From NCBI GenBank assembly GCA_937868765.1, contig CALMNL010000008.1, positions 1 to 64,000 on the forward strand: a stretch of DNA of 64,000 nucleotides, given 5' to 3'. The notes beneath the pieces were generated by a model. It saw nothing but the letters and a program-made list of their open reading frames with translations, was not told the DNA's origin and did not search any database. The DNA comes from an uncultured Desulfatitalea sp. (GTDB lineage Bacteria > Desulfobacterota > Desulfobacteria > Desulfobacterales > Desulfosarcinaceae). Position numbers and translations under genes: made by a program. Shown piece by piece: positions 49,363 to 57,352 of this stretch (position 1 is its first letter; the number at the start of each line of letters is the position of its first letter).

Positions 49363-50144
49363 TCGTTTTCCACTGCATTTAAAAAACCGGTCAAGGGCGA
49401 CGACGCCCGGGCCAAGGCACTCGTCTCCGCCATGTGGGCCAGAAACGCCATCCGCCCCGCCGCAACCGCCAGGCTGAAGGCCCGGCCCATGGCCACCGGG
49501 TCCTGGGCCGTAGCGATGGCCGTGTTGACCAGCACCGCATCGGCCCCCATCTCCATGGCCGCCGCCGCATGGGAGGGGCGTCCGATGCCGGCATCCACCA
49601 CCACGGGCACATGGCAGTTCTCCACCAGCAGGGCGATGAGGCTGGCCGTCTCCAGGCCGCGGTTGGAGCCGATGGGTGCGCCCAGGGGCATCACCGCCGC
49701 GGCGCCGGCATTCTCCAGGCGTTTGGCCAGGGGCAGGTCGGGCAGCACATAGGGCAACACCACGAAGCCTTCCTTGGCCAGGATCTCCGTGGCCTGCAGC
49801 GTTTCGTAGTTGTCGGGCATCAGGTACTTGGTGTCGGTGATCACCTCGATCTTGATGAAGTCGCCGCACCCTGCCTCCCGCGCGATGCGGGCGATGCGCA
49901 CCGCCTCGCCGGCCGTGCGCGCCCCGGAGGTGTTGGGCAGCAGGGTCACGGTCTTGGGGATATGATCCAGGATGTTGTCTCCACCCGCGGAGAGATCCAC
50001 CCGCCGCAGGGCCACGGTGATCATCTGCGAGCCGCTGCTCGCCAGCATGCCGGCGATGAGGCGGTTGTCGGCGAACTTGCCCGTACCGGTGAAGAGCCGG
50101 TTGCTGAAAGTCCTGCCGCCGATGATCAATACCTCGTCATTCAT
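49341..50144 (-). CDS. thiG: Thiazole synthase
   Basis: 267 residues. [18 protein letters not shown] start, [19 protein letters not shown] and [20 protein letters not shown] are signatures of the TIM-barrel enzyme, including the phosphate site and imine-forming Lys region (FIKIEV). It forms the thiazole from DXP, dehydroglycine and ThiS thiocarboxylate. Start is three bases after the thiS stop, with GGAGGA upstream. Confidence 0.97.
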   Translation of the reverse strand: MNDEVLIIGGRTFSNRLFTGTGKFADNRLIAGMLASSGSQMITVALRRVDLSAGGDNILDHIPKTVTLLPNTSGARTAGEAVRIARIAREAGCGDFIKIEVITDTKYLMPDNYETLQATEILAKEGFVVLPYVLPDLPLAKRLENAGAAAVMPLGAPIGSNRGLETASLIALLVENCHVPVVVDAGIGRPSHAAAAMEMGADAVLVNTAIATAQDPVAMGRAFSLAVAAGRMAFLAHMAETSALARASSPLTGFLNAVENECHSTRP

Positions 50145-50147
50145 ATC

Positions 50148-50345
50148 TCATCCTCCGCCCACGAATCGCAGCAGTTCCAGGATGTCCCCTTCCTGGAGCC
50201 GTACCTGGGCCCATTGCGCCTGCCGGACAATGCGCTGGTTGTGCTCCACCACCAGGGCCTCCGGCTTCAACCCCCGCTGGCGGACCAGCTGCTCGATGGT
50301 GCCGGCCGGCACCTGCTCGCTTTTGCCGTTGATCGTAACCCGCAT
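50148..50345 (-). CDS. thiS: Sulfur carrier protein ThiS
   Basis: 65 residues, ubiquitin-like. MRVTINGKSEQVPAG begins the fold and the C-terminus ends in VGGG, giving the Gly-Gly tail that receives the thiocarboxylate. EGDILELLRFVGGG is the family ending. It is the first gene of the thi operon, directly after the riboswitch and its terminator. Confidence 0.95.
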   Translation of the reverse strand: MRVTINGKSEQVPAGTIEQLVRQRGLKPEALVVEHNQRIVRQAQWAQVRLQEGDILELLRFVGGG

Positions 50346-50370
50346 GGCATGCTCCCTGCCGTTCAAAATC

Positions 50371-50401
50371 AAAAAGCCGCTTCCCGAAGGGGAAAGCGGC
50401 T
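50371..50401 (-). terminator. Intrinsic terminator, expression platform of the TPP riboswitch
   Basis: On the minus strand AGCCGCTTTCC and GGGAAGCGGCT pair around CCTTC, followed by TTTTTGA. It lies between the THI box and thiS, so thiamine pyrophosphate binding would terminate transcription. Confidence 0.8.
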
Positions 50402-50432
50402 GATTTTCGAAGGATGACCAATGCTTTCGTTC

Positions 50433-50527
50433 AGCGCCGCTTCCCTTCGCCGGTATTATCCGGATCAGGTTCTAAGGGTTGGAGAAGATCCTCTCAGCGG
50501 GAACCGCACCCCTAGCGTCTGTGACCG
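50433..50527 (-). ncRNA. TPP riboswitch (THI box)
   Basis: On the minus strand the conserved CTGAGA (in GGTTCCCGCTGAGAGGA), ACCTGATCCGGATAAT and ACCGGCGAAGGGAA segments appear in the correct order. It sits upstream of thiS and the terminator at 50371-50401, giving a transcriptional OFF switch for the thi operon. Confidence 0.95.
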
Positions 50528-50628
50528 TCATTTATAAATAAGGGGGTATGGATTGTCAACGACCTTATCAATTGATCTTCGTTGACACGTCGCCCGAAAG
50601 GGCAAGAATATGGGGGCGACCCCCGGAG

Positions 50629-51576
50629 TCAGACCTCGTACGCCATGCGCAACAGCACCAGCAGCAGGTTGGCCAGGGGGTAGTAGCTGGCCCTGTTGAA
50701 GAGCGCCATGGCATGACGGGCCTCGCCCCCTTCGCCCAAGCGGAACGCCGGCCGCAGCAGTAGAAAAATATTGATGCCCACGGCGGCGATCATGGGGACC
50801 GTGCCGAAGCTCAGGGGCGATACCCACAAAATGGCGATATTGAAGAACAAGGCGCACACCAGGCAGCCCACGATGAGCAGTGCCGCCCGGGGCAGGCCGA
50901 ACCGAATGGGAATGGTCTGGGCATTGAAGCGGCGATCTTCTTCCAGATCGGTCCAGTCGTTGGGAATGTTTTGCCCGCCGATTTCCCAGGCAAAGAGCCA
51001 GAGAAAGAGGACCGCCAGGAAGAGGGGGGGAGGCGCAGGATCGACGGCAAAGACCGCGGCCAGCGGCCCCAGAGTCTTGACGGCGCCGTTGACCAGGGCA
51101 CGCATGGGGGTTACCTGCCACAGCTTGCAATAAATGCCTTCGAGCACTGCTCCGGACAGGAACAGATAGACGCACACCGGATTGAGCCAATAGGCGCCTG
51201 CCAGGGCCACCAGGGCCCAGCCCGAGGCCCAGGCCAGGCCGGCCCGGAAGCTTAAAATGCCCTGGGCCAGGGGGTGACGGATGATCATGCCGTCCAGGTC
51301 GCCGGCCTCCTTGCGCAGCCCGCCCGCTTCCGCCTTGCGGCGGTCCACGTTGAAATCCACGAGATCGTTGAGGGCATAGACCGCCGTGTATCCGGCAAAA
51401 ACGGTGATCAGGCCCACCACGGTGACCCCCAGGGAGGGGAATCGGCCCAGGCACAGGAGGGCCGCCATGGCCGGCGCGGCCATGTCGATCAAACCATGGG
51501 GGGTGCGGGACAAGGCGAAGAACAACTGGAGGCGACGCAGCAGCGTCGCAGGCAAGCCGGCGGGCATGGAAGTCAA
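50629..51576 (-). CDS. UbiA-family prenyltransferase
   Basis: 315 residues with about eight membrane segments. The two Asp-rich motifs are NDLVDFNVDRRK and NDWTDLEEDRRFN, which bind Mg-diphosphate of the polyprenyl donor. A TTG at 51576 has AGGAG at good spacing; ATG 51567 is possible but the spacing is long. The aromatic acceptor is unknown (menaquinone, heme O and decaprenyl-phosphoribose are options); genes of quinone synthesis are not adjacent. The gene is a single unit on the minus strand. Confidence 0.92.
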   Translation of the reverse strand: MTSMPAGLPATLLRRLQLFFALSRTPHGLIDMAAPAMAALLCLGRFPSLGVTVVGLITVFAGYTAVYALNDLVDFNVDRRKAEAGGLRKEAGDLDGMIIRHPLAQGILSFRAGLAWASGWALVALAGAYWLNPVCVYLFLSGAVLEGIYCKLWQVTPMRALVNGAVKTLGPLAAVFAVDPAPPPLFLAVLFLWLFAWEIGGQNIPNDWTDLEEDRRFNAQTIPIRFGLPRAALLIVGCLVCALFFNIAILWVSPLSFGTVPMIAAVGINIFLLLRPAFRLGEGGEARHAMALFNRASYYPLANLLLVLLRMAYEV

Positions 51577-51820
51577 ATCAGGCTCCTGTTTCAGCAGACG
51601 GTCGAAACGCTTTGCCTGAAAGTTTGTTTTTCGACAGCCTGTCAGAGGGTTCCACATACATAAATTCGGTGGTCGGGGATTCGTTCGGAGTGAGATCCGA
51701 ATTTTCGATGTGCCAATTTCCCGCTCTTTTGTCAATCTTGTAGGTGTCCAGCCCAGGGATTCTGGCTGAACAGCCTTCATTCGGTAAGCCGGACGCCTCG
51801 CGAAGGCCCCCCGGGAATCG

Positions 51821-52483
51821 TCAGAAGAAGGCGGCCCAGGCATCGGTCAGCACGGCTACCGCCATGCCGACCATGATGAGGCCGGCCAGCAGCTCGGCCT
51901 GGGGCCGGAAACGTTTCCAGAGTGCCGCCGAGCCACCCCCAAGAAGCAGCAGGCCGGGCAAGGTGCCTAATCCGAAGAGCAGCGTCCACAGCGCTCCGCG
52001 ACTCGCGCTGCCGGCCGTGAGGGCGCGGGCGAAGGCGCCGTATGACAAGCCACAGGGCAGCAGGCCCAGCAGGGTGCCCATGGCCAGCAGCCATCCGGTG
52101 CCGTGCTGGTCCAGGACACGGCGGATCAACCGGCCGAAGCCCGGCAATCGGAGCGGTTCGGCTTTTGCTATCCAAGCCGGTTCGGCCACGATGCCGAGTC
52201 GGTGCAACCCCAGGAGCAGCAGGAAAATCCCCACCGGCAATGAAAGTATGATCTGGAGGCGGGCACCCAAGGCTGCGGCTTGCGCGGAAGGCAACGCCTG
52301 CAGACCCAACACGCCCCTTCCAACTGCCCCCATCAAGGTGCCCAGCAGCGTGTAAGTAAATAGCCGACCCGAATGATAAGCGAGGTGGGCGCGCCACCGG
52401 CCGTCGGCGCCCGGCAAGGCTACCACCAGCGGCCCGCACATGCCCAGGCAATGAGCACTGCCGAAGAGTCCCAGCAAAAACAT
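51821..52483 (-). CDS. TauE/SafE-like (DsbD_2/UreH-type) transmembrane protein
   Basis: 220 residues with six hydrophobic segments. Conserved FGSAHCLGMCGP near the N-terminus and LGLLPCGLSYGAFA in the middle supply the paired Cys of the UreH/sulfite-exporter TauE/SafE group. These proteins move metals, sulfite or electrons. It is divergent from the NosL operon by 209 bases, and both could handle the same metal. A copper or sulfite role is inferred only from family. Confidence 0.88.
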   Translation of the reverse strand: MFLLGLFGSAHCLGMCGPLVVALPGADGRWRAHLAYHSGRLFTYTLLGTLMGAVGRGVLGLQALPSAQAAALGARLQIILSLPVGIFLLLLGLHRLGIVAEPAWIAKAEPLRLPGFGRLIRRVLDQHGTGWLLAMGTLLGLLPCGLSYGAFARALTAGSASRGALWTLLFGLGTLPGLLLLGGGSAALWKRFRPQAELLAGLIMVGMAVAVLTDAWAAFF

Positions 52484-52625
52484 GGCAAGGGGGTCGATGG
52501 ACGCCTCCCGAAGGCTGGAGGATCGTGATTACGGCTTGACAGGAAATGGAAAAACGATAAGTTGCCTCTCAATTGTCCGAAGCAGCCCCTCGGCTATCTG
52601 TCTTGCCTAAAAAATTAATCGCTGT

Positions 52626-52665
52626 GTTGTTCAACCGCATGTTGAAGTATCTCTCGTTGAACAAC
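52626..52665. promoter_or_regulatory. 10-bp perfect inverted repeat upstream of nosL-like gene
   Basis: GTTGTTCAAC at 52626-52635 and GTTGAACAAC at 52656-52665 are exact reverse complements separated by 20 bases, between the divergent TauE-like and NosL genes. It could be an operator or an RNA hairpin in the leader. Confidence 0.5.
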
Positions 52666-52692
52666 ATCTCTTCTCCAACGAAAAGGAGGGTT

Positions 52693-53259
52693 ATGTCAAG
52701 GCACCCATATTTTTTGATGATTGTGGCAATGGTGCTGTTTCTCCTGGGGTTGTCAGCCGGTGCGCCTTCAGCCGAACCCGCGTCCGCCGAGCCGGCCGCC
52801 GGACCCTCCCGGCCGGTGCCGGCATTGTTGCCGTTGGCTGCGGATGGGACGATGCAGATCAGCGACCCGGATCGCTGCCCGCTGTGCGGCATGTTTCCGG
52901 CCAAGCGCCGGAAAACCGCCGCCGCCATGGCACTGGCCGACCAGCGCACGTTTTACTTCTGCGGCAACGGCTGTCTGCTGCGGGCCTGGCACGACCCGGT
53001 CACCCATCTTAACGTACCCCCTGGGCGCATCCAGCGTATGGTGACCCGAAACTTTTTCACCGGAGAACCCTTGGAGGCCCAAAAGGCCTGGTGGGTGGCC
53101 GGATCGGACGTCGTCGGCCCCATGGGGCCGGCCATCGTGGCGCTTGCCTCCCAGGCCGATGTGGAACAGTTCAAAGCGCGCCACGGCGGTAAAATCGTTT
53201 TTCAGCTCTCCCAGATGGATGATGCATTATGGCAGAAACTCTTTCCGCCCAAGAAGTGA
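52693..53259 (+). CDS. NosL-family lipoprotein-like metal-binding protein
   Basis: 188 residues with an N-terminal hydrophobic segment (signal or anchor, about 5-26). The core has CPLCGM (C62, C65, M67) and FCGNGC (C90, C94), matching the NosL/HMA-type motif for Cu(I). The C-terminus repeats the NosL pattern WWVAGSDVVGPMGPAIVALAS. NosL delivers copper to nitrous oxide reductase in denitrifiers, but here no nosZ is seen. AAGGAGGG precedes ATG 52693. It overlaps the next small gene by 31 bases. Confidence 0.92.
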   Translation: MSRHPYFLMIVAMVLFLLGLSAGAPSAEPASAEPAAGPSRPVPALLPLAADGTMQISDPDRCPLCGMFPAKRRKTAAAMALADQRTFYFCGNGCLLRAWHDPVTHLNVPPGRIQRMVTRNFFTGEPLEAQKAWWVAGSDVVGPMGPAIVALASQADVEQFKARHGGKIVFQLSQMDDALWQKLFPPKK

Positions 53260-53504
53260 CCGTGGCATCCCTTCCGACCGAAAGGGAGTTGTGGCCCGGC
53301 AGCTGGCGGCATGCCCGCTTCACCGTGGTCGGCGCGCTGGTGTTGACCGGGTCGATTCTGATGTCGATCGGCCTGGGAGGCTGGCTGCGCAGTGGGCGGC
53401 CTGAACGGGCCGCGGCCCGCTGGGCCGCGCGGCTGGGAATTTCGACGCCCGCGTTGTGGCCGGCCGGCGACGCCATGCACTACCCCCCGGAGAGCGCGCC
53501 ATGA
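53229..53504 (+). CDS. Small single-span membrane protein, unknown function
   Basis: 91 residues with one hydrophobic helix (about 35-52, VVGALVLTGSILMSIGLGGW). Overlaps the NosL gene by 31 bases and the permease gene by four bases (ATGA), so it belongs to the operon. No family recognised. It may anchor a subunit or act as a periplasmic bridge. Confidence 0.65.
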   Translation: MAETLSAQEVTVASLPTERELWPGSWRHARFTVVGALVLTGSILMSIGLGGWLRSGRPERAAARWAARLGISTPALWPAGDAMHYPPESAP

Positions 53505-54655
53505 CCCGCCCGCTGTGCTGGAACCGTCCGCTGGTGGTCTGGGCCGCCCGGGACCTGGGCCGCCACGCCTCAACCGCTCTCCTGCTCTTCATATCGCTAT
53601 CGCTCCTGGTAACCCTGGTGATGTTGGTTTTGTGGTTCGACCAGAGCCTGAGCCATGCCTGCCTCCTCTGGGCCGAACAGGCGCCGGATCTTGTGGTGCG
53701 CCGGGTGACGGTCGGCGGCTGGGCGCCGTTGCCGGTGGCCGAGACCCTGGCGCGGGTGCGGCCGGTGGTCGGCGCGTTGCGGCCGCGGCCGAGGGTGTGG
53801 GGGGTGGTGCAAAGTCCCGTCGGGCCATGGACCGTGGTAGGCCTGGACCCTGCCACGGTCTCCGATTGGCCTGCGGACGTGCCCCTGCCCCGCACTGGAG
53901 AAGCGCTGGTGGGAACGGCCGGTCAAGCTTTCGAACCCGGCAGATCCATCCGCCTGGAAGGACGAGCGTCTCTGACCCTCAACGTGGTGGGGCGCTTGCC
54001 CTTATCGGCCGCACCGGTCTTGCACGACGGTGTGGTGCTCCACGTTCGGGACGCGAGAAGGGTTCTGGGGTTGGAAGCGGACCAGGCCACCGACCTGGCT
54101 CTGGATGTATTTCACGACGACGAGGCCGAGGCCTTGCGGCCCGATCTGGCCCGGGCGCTGCCCTGGCCGGTGAGTATCACCACCGCCGGGGAGCAGTTGC
54201 GCCGCCAACTGGACGATATCAGCCGGCGGACCGGCTGGCTGTTGGTGAGCTTTGCCCCTGCCCTGGCGGCCATGGCCCTGGTGGTGGCGACGGTGGGGAG
54301 TGCTGGCCGAAGGCGCCGCTGGGAGATGGGATTGCTCAAGGCGCTGGGCTGGAGCGGCGGCGATCTGCTCCGGTTGCACCTTTACCGCGGACTCCTGATC
54401 GGCGCCCCGGCCGTGGTCCTGGGCAGCGCGGCGGCCTACCTGCTGCTTTTCGCGCCGGGCGCCGACTGGGCGGCCGGCTTTATTTTCGGAATGACGGGGC
54501 GGTCCCTTCCGTTGCAGCTTTCCGGCCAGGGCTCCGCCGGAGGGCTGTTGCTGGGAGCGCTGATGGTGGGGATGCCTTACATGGCGGCCCTTTTCTGGAG
54601 CGGATGGCAGGCAGTGGTTCAGGATCCAGCCGAATGCCTGGCGGAAGGAGCGTGA
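53501..54655 (+). CDS. FtsX/MacB-type ABC transporter permease
   Basis: 384 residues with TM1 near the N-terminus (about 20-40) and three C-terminal helices (ALVVATVGSAGRRRRWEMGLLKAL, then two more). The large periplasmic domain (about 50-250) is of the MacB periplasmic core type. Predicted partner is the ATPase that follows, starting at the last base of this gene's stop. The cargo is not identifiable; a NosL-linked metal or lipoprotein transport is inferred from context. Confidence 0.9.
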   Translation: MTRPLCWNRPLVVWAARDLGRHASTALLLFISLSLLVTLVMLVLWFDQSLSHACLLWAEQAPDLVVRRVTVGGWAPLPVAETLARVRPVVGALRPRPRVWGVVQSPVGPWTVVGLDPATVSDWPADVPLPRTGEALVGTAGQAFEPGRSIRLEGRASLTLNVVGRLPLSAAPVLHDGVVLHVRDARRVLGLEADQATDLALDVFHDDEAEALRPDLARALPWPVSITTAGEQLRRQLDDISRRTGWLLVSFAPALAAMALVVATVGSAGRRRRWEMGLLKALGWSGGDLLRLHLYRGLLIGAPAVVLGSAAAYLLLFAPGADWAAGFIFGMTGRSLPLQLSGQGSAGGLLLGALMVGMPYMAALFWSGWQAVVQDPAECLAEGA

Positions 54656-55329
54656 TGAACTCCACCGGCCTCGATTGCCGCGCCCTAACGTTCAAACGAT
54701 CCGACGCCGGGACAATTCTGCGCGGTGTTACAGCCTGCTTTGCCTGCGGGGGGGCATCTCTGGTCACCGGCCTCACCGGCGCGGGGAAAAGCACCCTGCT
54801 GCACCTTTTGGCCGGCTTGCTCGGTCCCACCAGCGGCGAAATATGGGCCGACGGCGAGCCGGTGTCACGCTTCTCGGCGCCCCATCGCGAGCGCTGGCGG
54901 CGGCGGGTGGGGATCGTGTTTCAGCACCTGCATCTGCTCAATGACGTGAGCCTCCTGGAAAACGTGCTCGTGCCGTGCATACCCCGACCCGATTGCTGGC
55001 CGGATGCGCTGGCGGATGGTCGGCGACTCCTGGAGCGTCTCGGGCTGGGTCATTTAAAGGATGCGCCACCGTCGCGGGTATCGGGCGGCGAACGGCAGCG
55101 GGCGGCCCTGGCCAGGGCCTTGATCGGCCGGCCGCGTTTTTTGCTGCTGGACGAACCGAGTGCCTTCCAGGATGACGACCAGATCGACGGCTTGCTGCGC
55201 CTGCTGGCCGAAGCCGTCGCCCGGCACGCCTGCGTGGTGGTCTGCTCCCACGATCCCCGCCTGGCCGCAGCCGAACTCTTCCAAATCCGCTACCGCCTGA
55301 CCCAGGGGCGGCTTGAGGTATGCCCATGA
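54655..55329 (+). CDS. ABC transporter ATPase (LolD/MacB-like)
   Basis: 224 residues. Walker A GLTGAGKST, signature VSGGERQRAA, Walker B RFLLLDEPSA, and switch His in VVCSHDPRL. The length and motif set fit LolD/FtsE/MacB-type exporters. It starts at the stop of the permease gene and its own stop overlaps the next gene by four bases. Confidence 0.96.
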   Translation: MNSTGLDCRALTFKRSDAGTILRGVTACFACGGASLVTGLTGAGKSTLLHLLAGLLGPTSGEIWADGEPVSRFSAPHRERWRRRVGIVFQHLHLLNDVSLLENVLVPCIPRPDCWPDALADGRRLLERLGLGHLKDAPPSRVSGGERQRAALARALIGRPRFLLLDEPSAFQDDDQIDGLLRLLAEAVARHACVVVCSHDPRLAAAELFQIRYRLTQGRLEVCP

Positions 55330-56363
55330 CCGGCCATCCACTGGTACTGGCCATCTGGCTGTTGGATGGAATCTCCGGCGCTCTGTTTCTATTTGCCGGC
55401 TGGCGATTGCTGGCGATCCTGCCCGCCTGGCAGCCGACGGTGAGCGACGGCGCACAACTGGCCAGGGAACGTTCCTTGACCCTCGTCGTCTACCAGGGAC
55501 GCTGGATTTTCGGTCTGCAGGTCGTCGCATTGGTTGCACTGCTGTTGGGTATCAGCAACAGTTGGGTGGACCACGTGCCCGGCGCCATGTGCGGCACAGG
55601 GGTGCTTCAGGCCTTGAGCGCGGCCGGGCGTCAGTCCTTGCTGCTGCGGTTGCTGACACTGCTGCTGCTCTATTGCTGGCAGGTGGTGGTGCGTATCGAT
55701 GATCAGCGGCCCGACATGCCGCTGGCACTCATCCACGGCCGGTTGCTGCTGCTGGCAGCGCCCCTTTTGCTGTTGGCCACCTGGCGTTTCGGCCGGGCCG
55801 TCGCGACGATGGTCAGCCAGGGGCCGGTGAGTTGTTGCGTTGCGCTTTATGCCCGGGTGGCATCTGCTGGTGGAGAAGGGATGATGTCCGGGATTACCCC
55901 CCGGACCTGGGCCGCAGGGTGCTTCGCCGGCGCTTTAATGATCGGCCTTTGGGGCCTTTTTCAGTGGCGGCGGCCCCGGCGGTTTGCTTCCTGGGCTGTC
56001 GGGGCGGCCGGCAGTGCGGCCTTGCTCTGGATCGGTGTTGCGGTCATGGAGGTAATGTTCTTCACGGCGCCCTATCTACTGGAAGTGCTCTCCCATCCAT
56101 GTCCCTGGTGCCTTTTGCTCTGGGCGCATGGCGGCGTCGGGTTCGCGCTTTTCGGCTTGCTGGCGCTGGTCGCGGCCGAGAGTGCCGCCGGCTTGACCGC
56201 CGCCGTCATCGCCCAACGCCGCCCGCAATTGACCACGCCGGCCCTGGCCCGATTGGCACAGGCCGGTGCCCGCCTGGGCCTGTCCGCGTTGCTTTTCGTG
56301 ATCCTGGCCGGCGCGCCTGTTCTGCTCTGGCGGCTGCGCAGCGGCGGATGGATTACGATATAG
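55326..56363 (+). CDS. Polytopic membrane protein with CxxC motif
   Basis: 345 residues with about eight hydrophobic segments. [11 protein letters not shown] segment (C259, C262) and a single Cys at C89 (AMCGTG) resemble thiol-redox membrane proteins such as VKOR or DsbB. It is the last gene of the NosL-ABC operon, starting within the ATPase stop (ATGA). Unknown family; a disulfide or electron-transfer role in metal handling is a guess. Confidence 0.75.
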   Translation: MTGHPLVLAIWLLDGISGALFLFAGWRLLAILPAWQPTVSDGAQLARERSLTLVVYQGRWIFGLQVVALVALLLGISNSWVDHVPGAMCGTGVLQALSAAGRQSLLLRLLTLLLLYCWQVVVRIDDQRPDMPLALIHGRLLLLAAPLLLLATWRFGRAVATMVSQGPVSCCVALYARVASAGGEGMMSGITPRTWAAGCFAGALMIGLWGLFQWRRPRRFASWAVGAAGSAALLWIGVAVMEVMFFTAPYLLEVLSHPCPWCLLLWAHGGVGFALFGLLALVAAESAAGLTAAVIAQRRPQLTTPALARLAQAGARLGLSALLFVILAGAPVLLWRLRSGGWITI

Positions 56364-56511
56364 GTTCGAAGTACTCCTTTTCAGCGCCGCACTTGGGGCA
56401 GACCCAGTCGTCGGGGAGGTCTTCAAAGGCGGTGCCGATGGGAATGTTGTGTTCGGCATCGCCTTCAGCCGGATCGTACACATAGCCGCAGGGGCATTCG
56501 TAGCGGGTCAT
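56353..56511 (-). CDS. Rubredoxin
   Basis: 52 residues from ATG 56511 (AAAGGAG upstream). [14 protein letters not shown] and [18 protein letters not shown] are the two iron-binding knuckles; the first is CxCG rather than CxxCG, a variant seen in some rubredoxins. It is convergent with the membrane-protein gene and overlaps its 3' end by 11 bases. It acts as an electron carrier for rubrerythrin or oxygen-detoxifying enzymes. Confidence 0.95.
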   Translation of the reverse strand: MTRYECPCGYVYDPAEGDAEHNIPIGTAFEDLPDDWVCPKCGAEKEYFEPIS

Positions 56512-56646
56512 GGGATCTCCTTTGAAAATTTGGGGGTGTTCTCATTTTAAGCTGTACCTATTTACACGGGTGATTTACATTGAGTCCACGGCCCAATGCA
56601 AGGGCGGATATGTCTCGGGACCCAGAAAGGAATTATTCGGAAGCAA

Positions 56647-57336
56647 ATGCAGTTAACGATCGAACAGGTGGCCAACCGTCTGGGGATGCCGGTGGAGACT
56701 TTGCAGCGCTGGGTGCGTCAAGGCAAGATCCCCATGCAGCACATCCGCGGCAACTATTTTATCCGCCTGGAGATGCTGCAACGCTGGGCCGCCGACCATC
56801 AATTGCATCTGGAGGAGGGCACACCGGTCCTGATCGCCCACGCAGAGGCGTCCGAATCGGAAAACATTCTTCCAGCCATGGCGCGCGGCGGCATTTTCCA
56901 TGGCTTGTTGGCCGACACCAAGGAACAGGCGCTGCGTGCCGCCGTAGACCGGATCCCCAATGTCCAACCCGCCGAGCGCCAGGAGGTGCTGCTCAAACTC
57001 ATGGAGCGCGAGGGATTGGCCTCCACGGGCATCGGCCACGGCATCGCCGTGCCCCACCCTCGTTCCGACCTGCATATGAGCCTGCCGCGGCCCCAGATCT
57101 CCACCTGCTTTCTGGCCCACCCGGTGGACTTCGACGCCGTCGACGGCCAGCCGGTGTCGGTGCTCATGGTGATGCTCAGCGGCTCCACCCGCTTGCATCT
57201 CAGCCTCCTCTCCAAACTCTCCTTTCATTTGCGCAATCGCGCCTTCCGCGAGTTGCTGCTGACGGCACCACCGGCCGAGACATTGCTCGGGAAGGTGGCG
57301 CAGCTCGAGCCAGCAACCGATGAGAACAAGAGTTGA
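56647..57336 (+). CDS. HTH-PTS EIIA (Ntr/Fru type) fusion
   Basis: 229 residues. The first 60 are an excisionase/MerR-like DNA-binding helix-turn-helix (TIEQVANRLGMPVETLQRWV). The rest is a PTS EIIA-Ntr/fructose-type domain with active His in GIAVPHPRSD (H137). Phosphorylation by the Ntr PTS could control its binding. The ClC channel gene follows after 16 bases on the same strand, so the protein may regulate it or be regulated by it. ATG 56647 is chosen because GGAAG lies just before it. Confidence 0.9.
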   Translation: MQLTIEQVANRLGMPVETLQRWVRQGKIPMQHIRGNYFIRLEMLQRWAADHQLHLEEGTPVLIAHAEASESENILPAMARGGIFHGLLADTKEQALRAAVDRIPNVQPAERQEVLLKLMEREGLASTGIGHGIAVPHPRSDLHMSLPRPQISTCFLAHPVDFDAVDGQPVSVLMVMLSGSTRLHLSLLSKLSFHLRNRAFRELLLTAPPAETLLGKVAQLEPATDENKS

Positions 57337-57352
57337 CAAGGGTCCTGAAAGG

